DNA of 64,000 nt from Bacterioplanoides sp965219715. GTDB lineage: Bacteria > Pseudomonadota > Gammaproteobacteria > Pseudomonadales > Oceanobacteraceae. The DNA is taken from positions 4,154,001 through 4,218,000 of the forward strand of contig NZ_OZ244785.1 of NCBI RefSeq assembly GCF_965219715.1, in the 5' to 3' direction. Both the position numbers and the translations under genes were made by a program. The notes below the pieces were generated by a model. The model saw only the letters and a program-made list of their open reading frames with translations, made no database searches and was not told where the DNA came from. This document shows positions 39,572-48,914 of the stretch, piece by piece (position 1 is the first letter of the stretch; each line of letters begins with the position of its first letter).

Positions 39572-40249
39572 ATGAAAGATTGTTTGATCGCCCCTTCTAT
39601 TTTGTCCGCTGACTTTGCCCGTTTAGGTGAAGAGGTTGATAACGTTCTGGCCGCTGGTGCCGATGTGGTTCACTTTGATGTGATGGATAATCACTATGTT
39701 CCTAACCTGACGATTGGTCCTATGGTATGTAAGGCGCTGCGCGATCATGGCGTAACGGCTCCGATTGACGTCCACCTTATGGTGAGCCCGGTTGATCGTA
39801 TGATTGGTGACTTCGCCGAAGCTGGTGCGAGCTACATTACGTTCCATCCGGAAGCTTCTGATCATATCGACCGCAGCTTGCAGCTGATTAAGTCGGCTGG
39901 TCTGAAAGCAGGCCTGGTATTTAATCCGGCAACGCCACTGCATTACATGGACTATGTCATGGATAAACTCGATGTCGTATTACTGATGTCGGTTAACCCT
40001 GGTTTTGGTGGACAATCTTTTATTCCGGCGACCCTGGATAAGCTGCGTGAAGCGCGTGCCAAAATTGATGCGTCGGGATATGACATTCGTCTGGAGATTG
40101 ATGGCGGTGTAAAAGCCGATAACATCGGCGAAATTCGCGCTGCGGGTGCTGACATGTTTGTTGCCGGTTCGGCCATCTTTAATGCGCCGGACTATAAAAC
40201 CGTGATCGATCAGATGCGCGCAGAAATTGCGGCAGCGGAAGCTAAGTAA
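39572..40249 (+). CDS. rpe: Ribulose-phosphate 3-epimerase
   Basis: Interconverts ribulose 5-phosphate and xylulose 5-phosphate in the pentose phosphate pathway. 225 residues, full-length TIM barrel: IAPSILSADFARLGEEV, VVHFDVMDNHYVPNLTIGPMV (metal and catalytic Asp), PIDVHLMVSPV, FHPEASDH, VLLMSVNPGFGGQSFIP and IDGGVKADN (second catalytic Asp). Three bases separate its stop from gph, a widely conserved pair in gammaproteobacteria. Confidence 0.98.
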   Translation: MKDCLIAPSILSADFARLGEEVDNVLAAGADVVHFDVMDNHYVPNLTIGPMVCKALRDHGVTAPIDVHLMVSPVDRMIGDFAEAGASYITFHPEASDHIDRSLQLIKSAGLKAGLVFNPATPLHYMDYVMDKLDVVLLMSVNPGFGGQSFIPATLDKLREARAKIDASGYDIRLEIDGGVKADNIGEIRAAGADMFVAGSAIFNAPDYKTVIDQMRAEIAAAEAK

Positions 40250-40252
40250 CGG

Positions 40253-40963
40253 ATGCGCTGGCACGAACAGATTCAGGCGCTGTTCCCTCATCTGGAGAAT
40301 GGCCCTGAGCTGGTGTTGTTCGATCTTGATGGCACGCTGATTAACAGTGTGCCGGATCTGGCTGCTGCTGTTGACGTTATGCTGCAGGAATCCGGTAAGC
40401 CGCTAGCGGGTCAGGAAAACGTCAGTCACTGGGTTGGTAATGGCGCTGACAAGCTAGTGCGTCGTGCTTTGTGTGATGGCGATGACATTGCAGCGGATGC
40501 TTTAGAAGCTGAAGCGGTTGCACCTTATCGGGCGATATTCGATCGTGCCTACCTTTCAGCGTTACATCACGCTACCGGCGTTTACCCGGGCGTACAGACA
40601 TTACTGGATCGCCTGTCCGAGGCCGGCATTCCGAAAGTACTGATTACCAACAAACCCCGCTTGTTTACCGAACCACTGGTCGAGTCGCTGGGCTGGCAGG
40701 GGCAGTTTCAGTTGCTGCTGTGTGGCGATGATCTGGCGGAGAAAAAGCCGTCGCCCATGCCACTGCTGTTCGCCTGTGGCAAACTGGCTATGTCGCCAGA
40801 AAATGCGTTGATGGTGGGGGATTCCCGTCATGATATTGGCGCTGCTAAAGCGGCTGGTATTGCCAGTGTTGCCGTGCCATATGGCTACAACCACGGTGAC
40901 GATATCGCTTTGTCCGGCCCGGATATGGTGGTTGATAACCTGATGGCTCTTGTTCCCGTCTGA
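40253..40963 (+). CDS. gph: Phosphoglycolate phosphatase
   Basis: HAD-superfamily phosphatase of 236 residues that removes 2-phosphoglycolate formed during DNA repair or oxygenase side reactions. Motifs in order: LVLFDLDGTLINSVPDL (DxD nucleophile), a helical cap, KVLITNKPR (motif II), KKPSPMPLL (motif III Lys) and ALMVGDSRHDIGAAKAAG (motif IV). Operon with rpe; the following gene overlaps its end. Confidence 0.97.
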   Translation: MRWHEQIQALFPHLENGPELVLFDLDGTLINSVPDLAAAVDVMLQESGKPLAGQENVSHWVGNGADKLVRRALCDGDDIAADALEAEAVAPYRAIFDRAYLSALHHATGVYPGVQTLLDRLSEAGIPKVLITNKPRLFTEPLVESLGWQGQFQLLLCGDDLAEKKPSPMPLLFACGKLAMSPENALMVGDSRHDIGAAKAAGIASVAVPYGYNHGDDIALSGPDMVVDNLMALVPV

Positions 40964-40994
40964 TGACTTTTATTTTGGGTTTATGGCTGCAGTG

Positions 40995-41549
40995 ATGAAT
41001 AAACAGATGCGCCGCTTCTTCTGCATACTCGTGTTGCTGTTCGCAGGGCAGGCTACCCTGGCCGAACCGGCAGTGTATATGGAAGGCGCGATTGGCCTAG
41101 GTGTGCAATCGTTGCATGACGAGGAAGACAATGCCGCGGCCAGCCGGGTGCTGAAGCTGGGCAGTGGTGTTCAGCTCCTACCGTTTCTCAGTGGTGGTGT
41201 GGTGTTATACAGCTGGGGCGTAGTTAAAGATGATAAGTCGGAAGACTCGATTAACTTTGACGGCCTCAGCGCTGGTTGGGAATTAGTCGCGCATTTACCG
41301 CTGTCATTAAAAGGTCTGCCAACCGGGCCGTACTTTCGTTACGGTGGTCATTGCTGGTCGGCGACAATCACTGGTCTGGCTCAACCCTGGGCAAAAAGCG
41401 GTTGCTCCGACCTCAGTGCCATTGGCCTGGCGTTCTCCTCCGACAGCCGTCGTGAAGGACAAGCGTCTTTTTACGTTGAATTCTCCCGTACCCGATTTGA
41501 TGAAGTGACATCTGGCAGTCTTATCGCGGGTATCCGCAATCGTTTTTGA
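40995..41549 (+). CDS. Small exported beta-rich protein, unknown
   Basis: 184 residues starting MNKQMRRFFCILVLLFAGQATLAEP, a clear signal peptide (cleaved after about residue 22). The mature part has alternating strands (AVYMEGAIGLGVQSLHDEEDN, FLSGGVVLYSWGVVKDD, GPYFRYGGHCWS, ASFYVEFSRTRFDEVTSGS) ending GIRNRF with a terminal Phe, consistent with a small eight-strand outer-membrane barrel. Two Cys lie mid-protein. Starts at 40950 or 40983 are possible upstream; 40995 is chosen for the signal peptide. It sits between gph and rmuC, overlapping the rmuC frame's opening. Confidence 0.7.
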   Translation: MNKQMRRFFCILVLLFAGQATLAEPAVYMEGAIGLGVQSLHDEEDNAAASRVLKLGSGVQLLPFLSGGVVLYSWGVVKDDKSEDSINFDGLSAGWELVAHLPLSLKGLPTGPYFRYGGHCWSATITGLAQPWAKSGCSDLSAIGLAFSSDSRREGQASFYVEFSRTRFDEVTSGSLIAGIRNRF

Positions 41550-41560
41550 GCCGAAATTGT

Positions 41561-43216
41561 ATGTTTGAGCTGAGTCTGAATTATCTGATTATTTTTACCT
41601 CGCTGCTGGTGGTATCAAGCGTTGCGGTAACCGCGCTGGTTGTTAACCACAAGTCGAAGCTGGCTGAAGCCGATCTATTGCAGCAACAGCTGGAATCAGA
41701 ACAGAAGGTGGTAGCGCTCGAGCAGCAGTCAGAACTGTTAAAACAACAGCAGGAACTCGAGCAACAGCAGTTGCAGCAACAACAGCAGCAATGGCAACAA
41801 GATATTCACCAACTCCAGCAAGAGCTTCAGCAACAGCGCAACAGTGAGCAATCACTTCGCCAGCAGCTGCAGCAACAACAGCTGGATGGTACGCGTTGGC
41901 AAGAGCGCTCTGAGGCATTGCAGCGTCAACATGAGACGTTGCAGCAAGAGCTGTCGGCCAGCAAAAGCCAGTTGGAAACTCAGCAGCAACAGCGTGCGGA
42001 GCTGGAAACTCAGTTGGCCACAGAGCAGCAGTCACGTCAGCAGCAACAGCAGCACAACGAAGAGAAACTGCAGCTGCTGCAGGAGAACAAAGAGCAGTTA
42101 TTAAAAGAGTTTGAACTGCTTTCTCAGAAAGTACTGGAACAGAAGACTCAGCAATTTAACGAACAAAACAAGCAGCAGACTGAGCAGCAAAAACAAGGGC
42201 TGGATGCTCTGCTCAACCCATTCCGTCAGCAACTCGATGGCTTGCGCAAAAAAGTTGAAGACGTACACCTGCACGACGCTAAAGATCGGGCAACCTTGCG
42301 AACCCAGATCACCGAGTTGCATAAGCTGAATCAACAAATGAGCAGTGAAGCTCAGGCTTTGACCACGGCATTGCGTGGCGAACAAAAAGTACAGGGTAAC
42401 TGGGGCGAGATGGTGCTGGAAACCGTACTGGAGCGCTCCGGACTGCGCGCTGGCGAAGAATACGTGCGCGAGCAAAGTCACCATGATGACAGCGGTCAGC
42501 GTTATCGCCCGGACGTGATCATCAACCTGCCGGAAGGCAAGCATATTATCGTCGACTCCAAAGTGTCGCTGACGGCTTACAGTGAGTCGGTGAATGCCGA
42601 AACCGACGAACAACGTGAGGCAGCACTGAAGCGTCACGTTGAGTCGGTGAGAATCCATATTAAAAGCCTCAGCGAAAAAGCCTATCAGCAATTGGAAGGC
42701 CTGAATTCTCCGGATTTTGTTTTCCTGTTTATGCCTATTGAGCCGGCGTTTATGGCGGCTTTCCAGCAGGACGAGCAGTTGTTTAACGAGGCATTTGAGC
42801 GTCGCATTGTGGTTGTGACGCCAACAACGTTGTTGGCGACCTTGAGAACGGTTGCCAGTCTTTGGGCCATCGAGCGACGAAATCGCAACACCGAGAAAAT
42901 CGCCGATCAGGCACGCTTGGTGTACGAGAAGGTCGTGAGCCTGGTCGACTATATGGAGAAGCTTGGTAAACAGCTGAATACCGCTCAGGGCACCTACGAT
43001 GATGCCTGGAAGTCGCTTAAGCAGGGGCGCGGTAACTTGTTAAGTCGTGCGGATAACTTCCAGAAACTTGGCGTGCGGGTTAAAAAAGAATTGGCACGTA
43101 ACCTGGTCGAGGAAGCCAATGCCGAAGCTGAGCTGCATGAAGCACTGGCGACAGACTCGGGGTTGCAAGCCGCAGAAAGCCCATCTCCTAAGCAGGAAAG
43201 CTTACTTAGCGACTGA
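41561..43216 (+). CDS. rmuC: DNA recombination protein RmuC
   Basis: 551 residues. One TM helix at residues 8-26 (YLIIFTSLLVVSSVAVTAL), then about 180 residues of extremely Gln/Glu/Leu-rich coiled coil, then the RmuC nuclease-like domain (about 230-480). Its markers are VQGNWGEMVLETVLERSGLR, PDVIINLPEGKHIIVDSKVSLTAY, FLFMPIEPAFMAAF, VVVTPTTLLATLRTVASLW and GKQLNTAQGTYDDAWKSLKQGRGN. RmuC limits inversions at short inverted repeats; the PD-(D/E)xK-like fold is known from the family. The ATG at 41561 is preferred over the TTG at 41546. The coiled-coil DNA is CAG/CAA-rich. Confidence 0.95.
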   Translation: MFELSLNYLIIFTSLLVVSSVAVTALVVNHKSKLAEADLLQQQLESEQKVVALEQQSELLKQQQELEQQQLQQQQQQWQQDIHQLQQELQQQRNSEQSLRQQLQQQQLDGTRWQERSEALQRQHETLQQELSASKSQLETQQQQRAELETQLATEQQSRQQQQQHNEEKLQLLQENKEQLLKEFELLSQKVLEQKTQQFNEQNKQQTEQQKQGLDALLNPFRQQLDGLRKKVEDVHLHDAKDRATLRTQITELHKLNQQMSSEAQALTTALRGEQKVQGNWGEMVLETVLERSGLRAGEEYVREQSHHDDSGQRYRPDVIINLPEGKHIIVDSKVSLTAYSESVNAETDEQREAALKRHVESVRIHIKSLSEKAYQQLEGLNSPDFVFLFMPIEPAFMAAFQQDEQLFNEAFERRIVVVTPTTLLATLRTVASLWAIERRNRNTEKIADQARLVYEKVVSLVDYMEKLGKQLNTAQGTYDDAWKSLKQGRGNLLSRADNFQKLGVRVKKELARNLVEEANAEAELHEALATDSGLQAAESPSPKQESLLSD

Positions 43217-43293
43217 ATCGGCCGTACGTCAGAAATTTGGTTCGATAATTGCTACTCTCTAGTCAAGTCTGAATAAATGACAGAGATTTGACT

Positions 43294-44295
43294 ATGTTTG
43301 ACGGGCAAAGCATTTTAATTACTGGCGGTACGGGTTCTTTTGGTAAGCGTTACACGAAGACCCTGTTAGAGCGTTATAAGCCAAAAAAAATCATCATCTT
43401 ATCCCGCGATGAACTGAAGCAGTTCGAAATGCAGCAGGAATTTAATGATGAATGTATGCGTTACTTTATCGGCGATGTGCGTGATAAAGAGCGTATGGTG
43501 CAGGCAATGAATGGTGTTGACTATGTCATTCATGCCGCCGCGATGAAGCAGGTTCCCGCTGCTGAATACAATCCAATGGAATGTATCAAAACCAACATAA
43601 ATGGCGCTGAAAATGTGATTCACGCTGCCATTGTTAATAACGTCAAAAAAGTTATTGCTTTGTCGACTGATAAAGCTGCGAATCCGGTTAATCTCTACGG
43701 TGCAACCAAACTTTGTTCAGATAAGTTATTTGTCGCAGCCAATAACATGGTGGGTGCTGCTCAGCCTCGTTTTTCTGTTGTGCGCTACGGCAATGTTGTA
43801 GGGTCTCGTGGATCTGTCGTTCCTTTCTTTGAAAAGCTGTTGGCTGAAGGCGCCAGCTCTTTGCCAATTACTGATATGGGCATGACGCGCTTTTGGATTA
43901 CTCTCCAGCAAGGTGTCGACTTTGTTTTGAAAAATTTCTCGCGTATGAAAGGCGGGGAGATTTTTGTTCCTAAAATTCCATCCGTGCGTATTACTGATCT
44001 AGCGACGGCTATAGCGCCAGAGGCAACTCAGGACGAAATCGGTATTCGTCCGGGGGAGAAACTTCACGAAAAGATGGTGCCGAGAGACGACGCCAATCGT
44101 ACCTTTGAATTCGATGACCATTACGTGATTGCACCTGCGATCAGCTTCCATGATGAAAATATTAACTATGCTCTGAATCAGGTTGAAGAACAGGGGAAGC
44201 CGGTAGACTCCGGATTCAGTTACGATTCTGGTCGCAACGATCATTTCTTAACGGTCGAAGAAACCCGTGAGTTATTGATAGAGGCTAAGCAGTGA
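43294..44295 (+). CDS. pseB: UDP-GlcNAc 4,6-dehydratase (inverting)
   Basis: First step of pseudaminic acid synthesis: dehydrates and C5-epimerises UDP-GlcNAc. 333 residues. SDR fold: ILITGGTGSFGKRY (NAD/NADP loop), DYVIHAAAMKQVPAAEYNP, LSTDKAANPVNLYGATKL (Tyr-x3-Lys) and MTRFWITLQQGVDFVL. AHAAMKQV and the length match PseB/FlaA1 and not the longer WbpM class. ATG at 43294 is chosen; a TTG two codons earlier is less likely. First gene of a nine-gene operon in which each neighbour overlaps or nearly touches the next. Confidence 0.95.
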   Translation: MFDGQSILITGGTGSFGKRYTKTLLERYKPKKIIILSRDELKQFEMQQEFNDECMRYFIGDVRDKERMVQAMNGVDYVIHAAAMKQVPAAEYNPMECIKTNINGAENVIHAAIVNNVKKVIALSTDKAANPVNLYGATKLCSDKLFVAANNMVGAAQPRFSVVRYGNVVGSRGSVVPFFEKLLAEGASSLPITDMGMTRFWITLQQGVDFVLKNFSRMKGGEIFVPKIPSVRITDLATAIAPEATQDEIGIRPGEKLHEKMVPRDDANRTFEFDDHYVIAPAISFHDENINYALNQVEEQGKPVDSGFSYDSGRNDHFLTVEETRELLIEAKQ

Positions 44296-45440
44296 TACCT
44301 TACGGATGCCAGGATATTTCCGAAGAGGAAGTAAAGGCCGTTGTTGAAGTATTAAATTCCGACTACCTGACTCAAGGAAGTAAGCCAACTCTATTTGCGG
44401 AGGCGATTGCCCGGTTTAATGGTATTCGCCACGGTGTCGTTTTTAATAGTGCTACCTCTGCACTTCATGCCGCTTGCCTGGCACTGCAGGTTAATAGTCA
44501 AAGCCATGTTTGGATTACGGCGAACAGTTTCGTCGCTACTGCCAACTGTGCGGAGTACTGTGGTGCGACAGTTACTTTTATAGATATTGATGAAGAAACT
44601 GGCCTGATCTCTGTTGACTCCCTTAACGAGAAGTCAGAGTTGGCGTTGAAAGGAAAAATCCCCCCGCCTGATGTGATTATCCCGATTCACTATGCTGGTC
44701 AGTTAGCAGCTATGCCAGCGATTAACGATATCGCAAAACGGCTGGGAGCTAGAATTATTGAAGATGCCTCTCATGCGTTAGGCGCAGAAGCTCCGGATGA
44801 ATGGCCAAACGATTGCCGTGGTGATATTCATATTTTTAGTTTTCATCCGGTAAAAATGATCACCAGCGGAGAGGGTGGCGCGGCTATTACTGATGATGAA
44901 GTGCTCGCAGACAAGCTCAGGCTTTATGGGAACCATGGCATTGTCAGGGATGCTGAAAGATTAGAATATGACTCTGATGGCCCTTGGTATTATGAACAGC
45001 AGCTGCTTGGTTATAACTACAGAATGACTGATATCCAGGCGGCATTAGGCCTTGTGCAGCTAAAGCGACTGCCTGATTTTTTAGTGAAACGACGTACGAT
45101 TGCCGAACGTTACGAAAATGATCTGAGTGGTGTTGTTCAGAGCGTTAATCAGAAAATAAATGGTATCAGCAGTTACCACCTTTATCCGGTATTGGCTGAT
45201 GAATCCCGAGCTGATGAGCTTTTTAAATACCTTCGGGAACAGGGCATAGCAACTCAGAAGCACTATATTCCCATTCCTTTTCAGCCCTATTACCAGAAAA
45301 AATACAATATAGACCGTTCTGATTTCCCAGCAGCAGAGCGTTTTTATCGACGGGTTATCGCTCTCCCCATGTTCAGCCGACTAACGGATGATCAGCAGTC
45401 TTATGTCGTTAACTGTTTGAAGGTATTTCATGATGGCTAA
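44292..45440 (+). CDS. pseC: UDP-4-amino-4,6-dideoxy-AltNAc aminotransferase
   Basis: PLP-dependent DegT/DnrJ aminotransferase that converts the 4-keto product of PseB to the 4-amino sugar. 382 residues starting at GTG 44292, which overlaps the pseB stop (GTGA). Motifs: YLTQGSKPTLFAEAIA, GVVFNSATSALHAACLAL, IIEDASHALGAE, IHIFSFHPVKMITSGEGGA (the Lys forms the PLP aldimine) and YNYRMTDIQAALGLVQL. Strong fit to PseC rather than to WecE. Confidence 0.95.
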   Translation: MIPYGCQDISEEEVKAVVEVLNSDYLTQGSKPTLFAEAIARFNGIRHGVVFNSATSALHAACLALQVNSQSHVWITANSFVATANCAEYCGATVTFIDIDEETGLISVDSLNEKSELALKGKIPPPDVIIPIHYAGQLAAMPAINDIAKRLGARIIEDASHALGAEAPDEWPNDCRGDIHIFSFHPVKMITSGEGGAAITDDEVLADKLRLYGNHGIVRDAERLEYDSDGPWYYEQQLLGYNYRMTDIQAALGLVQLKRLPDFLVKRRTIAERYENDLSGVVQSVNQKINGISSYHLYPVLADESRADELFKYLREQGIATQKHYIPIPFQPYYQKKYNIDRSDFPAAERFYRRVIALPMFSRLTDDQQSYVVNCLKVFHDG

Positions 45441-45975
45441 ATCGGAAATACAGCTTACAAGTGACCTGGTTGCTTTAAGAGTACTGACCATAGATGATGT
45501 CAGCGAAAGGTACGTAAGCTGGATGAATGATCAGGAAGTTAATCAATATCTCGAGTCACGCTACACTACTCATGATTTGAGCAGCGTCCAAAATTTTGTT
45601 GCTGATATGTATGCCTCAGAAGATGATTATTTATTCGGGATTTATTATCGCGAAAAACATGTTGGTAATATTAAGCTAGGTTCACTGAGTAAGCATTATC
45701 TCAGAGCGGATATAGGCCTGCTACTGGGAGAGCGTGATTGTTGGGGTAAGGGAATTGCAACGGTTGCCATTCAATTAGTAACCGAGTGGGCATTTCAGAA
45801 GCTAAAATTAAAGCGTGTAGAAGCTGGCTGTTACTCCGACAATATTGGCTCCAGAAAGGCATTTGAAAAATCAGGTTTTACAGTAGAGGCCATTTTAAAA
45901 AATCGTTTTCGTCTGGATAGTGGCGAGTGGCAAGACCACGTATTTATGGCCAAAGAAAATTCAGAGGTTGAATAG
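45430..45975 (+). CDS. pseH: GNAT acetyltransferase, probable PseH
   Basis: 181 residues, RimJ/RimL-like GNAT fold: LVALRVLTIDDVSERYVSWMND at the N-terminus, YLFGIYYREKHVGNIKLG, the acetyl-CoA loop ERDCWGKGIATVAIQLV and VEAGCYSDNIGSRKAFEKSGF. In this place it should acetylate the amino group made by PseC to give UDP-2,4-diacetamido-2,4,6-trideoxy-altrose. Sequence alone cannot fix the acceptor. AAGG lies 7 bases before the ATG; the frame overlaps pseC by 11 bases. Confidence 0.85.
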   Translation: MMAKSEIQLTSDLVALRVLTIDDVSERYVSWMNDQEVNQYLESRYTTHDLSSVQNFVADMYASEDDYLFGIYYREKHVGNIKLGSLSKHYLRADIGLLLGERDCWGKGIATVAIQLVTEWAFQKLKLKRVEAGCYSDNIGSRKAFEKSGFTVEAILKNRFRLDSGEWQDHVFMAKENSEVE

Positions 45976-45980
45976 GCGTG

Positions 45981-46871
45981 ATGTCCAATCTCTGCCTGGG
46001 AACCGCTCAGTTTGGCCTTGATTATGGTTGTACTAATCATTCAGGTAAGGTTAGTCCCAACGAAATTGATAAAATACTAGAAAAATTCCACAATTCTGGT
46101 GGAAAATTTCTTGATACGGCGCCTGCTTACGGTAATAGCGAAACGTTACTCTCAGGGTATTCTCAATACTTTAATATCCTCTCCAAAACCCCTCATGCAG
46201 ACCCTCTTGCACAGGTTGATCAGGTCATTGAATCATTTGAATCGAGCCTGGAAAACTCGTTAGCCGCTCTGAATACTTCTCACATTCAGGGCCTTCTGCT
46301 TCATCAGGCAAATATCGTAAATCAATATCCCGATGAAGTTATTAATTGGCTCACGTCTGTTAAGACTGATGGGCGGGTAAGAGAGCTTGGTGTTTCTGTA
46401 TATGAGCTGTCTGATATTGAAGATTGGGACGTACTTGGAGATGTTATTGATTGGCTTCAAATTCCATTAAATCTGATGGATGAACGTGCAATTCGACAAC
46501 CAGTATTAGCCCAGCTGCGAAACAAAGGCATAAAAATTCAGGTACGCAGTGTTTTTATGCAGGGCCTTTTGCTTGATCATAAGAGTGCCAAAGTTGTTCT
46601 GCCCGATCCCGCCCGGGTATTTCTTGATCGATACAACACTTGGTGTGAAAAGGCCAATATCAACAAACTGGCGCTGTTATTTCAAAGCGTTATGCAATAT
46701 CACCCTGAGTTAATTACCTTTGGAGTTAACAGTATCTCTGAGCTTGAACAGATTTTACTGTCAGTCGGTGATGAGAAAGCCAATCTATTGCAGCAATGGA
46801 CAGCACAAGATATTGCCGCTACCGATATTCCAGAAAGCTGGCTGAATCCGTTTAATTGGGAGTTAGCCTGA
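45981..46871 (+). CDS. Aldo/keto reductase family protein
   Basis: 296 residues: LCLGTAQFGLDYGCTNHSG, KFLDTAPAYGNSETLL (Asp and Tyr of the catalytic tetrad), LLLHQANIVNQYP, RVRELGVSVYELSDI and ITFGVNSISELEQI. It belongs to the AKR-like oxidoreductases found in some nonulosonate clusters and is not part of the six-enzyme core pathway. It could reduce or oxidise the sugar before the extra aminotransferase acts. GTG at 45978 gives a longer start by one residue; the ATG is chosen. The gene stop overlaps the pseF start (TGATG). Confidence 0.85.
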   Translation: MSNLCLGTAQFGLDYGCTNHSGKVSPNEIDKILEKFHNSGGKFLDTAPAYGNSETLLSGYSQYFNILSKTPHADPLAQVDQVIESFESSLENSLAALNTSHIQGLLLHQANIVNQYPDEVINWLTSVKTDGRVRELGVSVYELSDIEDWDVLGDVIDWLQIPLNLMDERAIRQPVLAQLRNKGIKIQVRSVFMQGLLLDHKSAKVVLPDPARVFLDRYNTWCEKANINKLALLFQSVMQYHPELITFGVNSISELEQILLSVGDEKANLLQQWTAQDIAATDIPESWLNPFNWELA

Positions 46872-47668
46872 TGAAAGTTATTGCCATGGTTCAGGCACGC
46901 TTTAATTCATCAAGAATGCCTGGCAAGGTGCTGCAAAAAATGTGTGGCATTCCCATGCTGAAGCGTGTTGTAGATCGTGTAGCTCAGGCACAGTTTGTTG
47001 ATGACGTGATTGTACTGACAAGCGATCAAGAGTCGGATGATCCAATAGCCGATTTTTGTCAACGTGACGGCATTGATTTCTATCGTGGCCCATTAAACGA
47101 TGTGTTGGGGCGATACTGGCTTGCGGCTCAGTATTATCAAGCCGATCAGATCATCAGGATAACAGCAGATTGTCCCTTAATTGATGCCGGGGTTATTGGC
47201 TCTGTTATCGAGATGCACCTTCAGCAGAAAAATGACTATACCTCCAACTGCCTTGAGTACTCGTTACCTGATGGCCTTGATTGTGAGGTATTCAATTATG
47301 AGACCTTAGAGCAACTCGCACAGCAGGCTGACAAGCTCTCATGGCGTGAGCATGTCACGCTAATGCTCAGACAAGGTAGCCTGAAGGGAGATTATAAAGT
47401 TGCTTGCTGGAAATCCACAGAGGACTACTCCGGCTGGAGACTAACGGTTGATTACCCTCAGGATTTCAGCTTTGTTGAAGAGATTTATCAGCGTTTCGAC
47501 AATAGCCATTATGTCACCTTAAGCGATGTTATTACGCTCTTAAATAATGACTCAGATTTACGAAATAAAATGCCGGTTATTGAATTAAATGAAGGCATGA
47601 ATGAATCGATGAAAAACGATAATCAGGTTGAGGTAGAAAAAGATGGAACGGTACCAGAGATCAACTGA
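46871..47668 (+). CDS. pseF: CMP-pseudaminic acid cytidylyltransferase
   Basis: Activates the finished nonulosonate with CTP. 265 residues. Nucleotidyltransferase core: VIAMVQARFNSSRMPGKVLQKM (CTP loop; ARxxSxRxPGK), IVLTSDQESDDPIADF, FYRGPLNDVLGRYWLAAQ, IIRITADCPLID and EHVTLMLRQ. The ATG at 46871 (MKVIAMVQ) is chosen over the frame opening at 46856. The C-terminal 35 residues past ITLLNN are charged and may be an overlap-driven extension; the last 26 bases are shared with the next gene. Confidence 0.92.
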   Translation: MKVIAMVQARFNSSRMPGKVLQKMCGIPMLKRVVDRVAQAQFVDDVIVLTSDQESDDPIADFCQRDGIDFYRGPLNDVLGRYWLAAQYYQADQIIRITADCPLIDAGVIGSVIEMHLQQKNDYTSNCLEYSLPDGLDCEVFNYETLEQLAQQADKLSWREHVTLMLRQGSLKGDYKVACWKSTEDYSGWRLTVDYPQDFSFVEEIYQRFDNSHYVTLSDVITLLNNDSDLRNKMPVIELNEGMNESMKNDNQVEVEKDGTVPEIN

Positions 47669-48914
47669 GTGGTTACATAAAACCGAATCTGTCATTCCAA
47701 CCGCCTCGCAGACATTCAGTAAGTCTCATTACTCTCTGCCTAAAGGTGCCGCTCCACTATTCCTGGAGGAAGGGAGCGGTGCGTATGTTACCGATATTGA
47801 TGGCAATCGTTATATCGACCTGGTCAATGGTTTATTGTGTGTCAGCCTGGGGTATCAACATCCCACAGTTGATAATGTGATAAAAAAACAGCTGCAATCG
47901 GGTATTTCTTTTTCTCTGCCCCACAAGTTAGAAATGGCGCTCGCCGAGCGGCTTGTTGAACATATTCCTTGTGCAGAACAGGTTCGCTTTGGCAAGAACG
48001 GCACCGATGTAACCAGCGCCGCGGTGCGCCTGGCTAGAGCTGTCACCGGCAAAGACCATGTATTAGTGTGTGGCTATCACGGTTGGCAAGATTGGTATAT
48101 CGGCAGCACAACACGACACATGGGAGTACCACAAACGGTTAGAGAACGTACCCACAGTTTTCCGTTTAATGATCTCGCAGCTCTGACTGAATTGGTCGAC
48201 CATCATGAGAATCAGGTCGCCGCCATTATTATGGAGCAAATGAATGTTGAACAGCCTGCGGAAGGCTATTTACAGGCGGTTCGGGAGTTGTGTGACGAAA
48301 AAGGAATTATTCTGATCTTTGACGAAATTATAACCGGGTTTCGTTTTGATATCGGTGGTGCGCAATCGGTGTTTGGTGTCACTCCCGATCTTGCAACATT
48401 TGGAAAAGGTATGGCTAATGGTATGCCTATATCTGCCATTGTTGGGCGACGTGAGTTGATGCAGGAAATGGATACTATCTTTTTTTCCGGTACCTTTGGT
48501 GGAGAAACATTATCATTAGCTGCCGCCTGTGCGACGATTGATTTTATGGTTGAGCATGATGTGCCAGGACATATGAAACTCGTTGGTGGAATGCTGGCGG
48601 AAGATGTTTCTAAGACTGCAAAAGTATACGAGTGTGATGACTGGTTTTCTCTGGTTGGCCACCCCTCCTGGAAAATCTGGAAAATAGACAATGACCCTGA
48701 ATTTATAAAGAAAACTCTGCTGTTGCAGTTACTGGCAGAGCAGGGTGTACTCTCGATTGGTTCCCACAATATCAGCTGGAGTCTAAAGCCTGAAAATGTA
48801 GAAACGATTGTTTCTGCTTACCAGTACGCTTTTGAGACAATACAAGGAACGGCTAATCCAGGAAAGCTGATCCAGGGGGAAATTATTAAACCCGTATTCC
48901 AGGTTCGCAAGTGA
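47643..48914 (+). CDS. Class III aminotransferase, glutamate-1-semialdehyde aminomutase-like
   Basis: 423 residues in the PLP fold type I class III group: FLEEGSGAYVTDIDGNRYIDLVNGLLCVSLGYQHP, VRFGKNGTDVTSAAVRLARA, YHGWQDWYIGS, LIFDEIITGFRF, LATFGKGMANGMPISAIVG (the Lys forms the aldimine) and FFSGTFGGETLSLAA. True HemL makes 5-aminolevulinate; these features also fit sugar-tailoring relatives, and the place between pseF and pseG argues that it adds an amino group to the nonulosonate or a precursor, probably with the aldo/keto reductase. It overlaps pseF by 26 bases and pseG by 4 bases. Confidence 0.88.
   Translation: MERYQRSTEWLHKTESVIPTASQTFSKSHYSLPKGAAPLFLEEGSGAYVTDIDGNRYIDLVNGLLCVSLGYQHPTVDNVIKKQLQSGISFSLPHKLEMALAERLVEHIPCAEQVRFGKNGTDVTSAAVRLARAVTGKDHVLVCGYHGWQDWYIGSTTRHMGVPQTVRERTHSFPFNDLAALTELVDHHENQVAAIIMEQMNVEQPAEGYLQAVRELCDEKGIILIFDEIITGFRFDIGGAQSVFGVTPDLATFGKGMANGMPISAIVGRRELMQEMDTIFFSGTFGGETLSLAAACATIDFMVEHDVPGHMKLVGGMLAEDVSKTAKVYECDDWFSLVGHPSWKIWKIDNDPEFIKKTLLLQLLAEQGVLSIGSHNISWSLKPENVETIVSAYQYAFETIQGTANPGKLIQGEIIKPVFQVRK

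Noticed and set aside
41700..42080. Repetitive CAG/CAA-rich tract resembling a tandem repeat or CRISPR-like array
   Set aside because: It is in frame within rmuC and encodes the glutamine-rich coiled coil; no spaced identical repeats.
47643..48914. hemL (glutamate-1-semialdehyde aminomutase for tetrapyrroles)
   Set aside because: Placed between pseF and pseG with overlapping ends; a sugar-tailoring role fits the context better, although the family resemblance is real.
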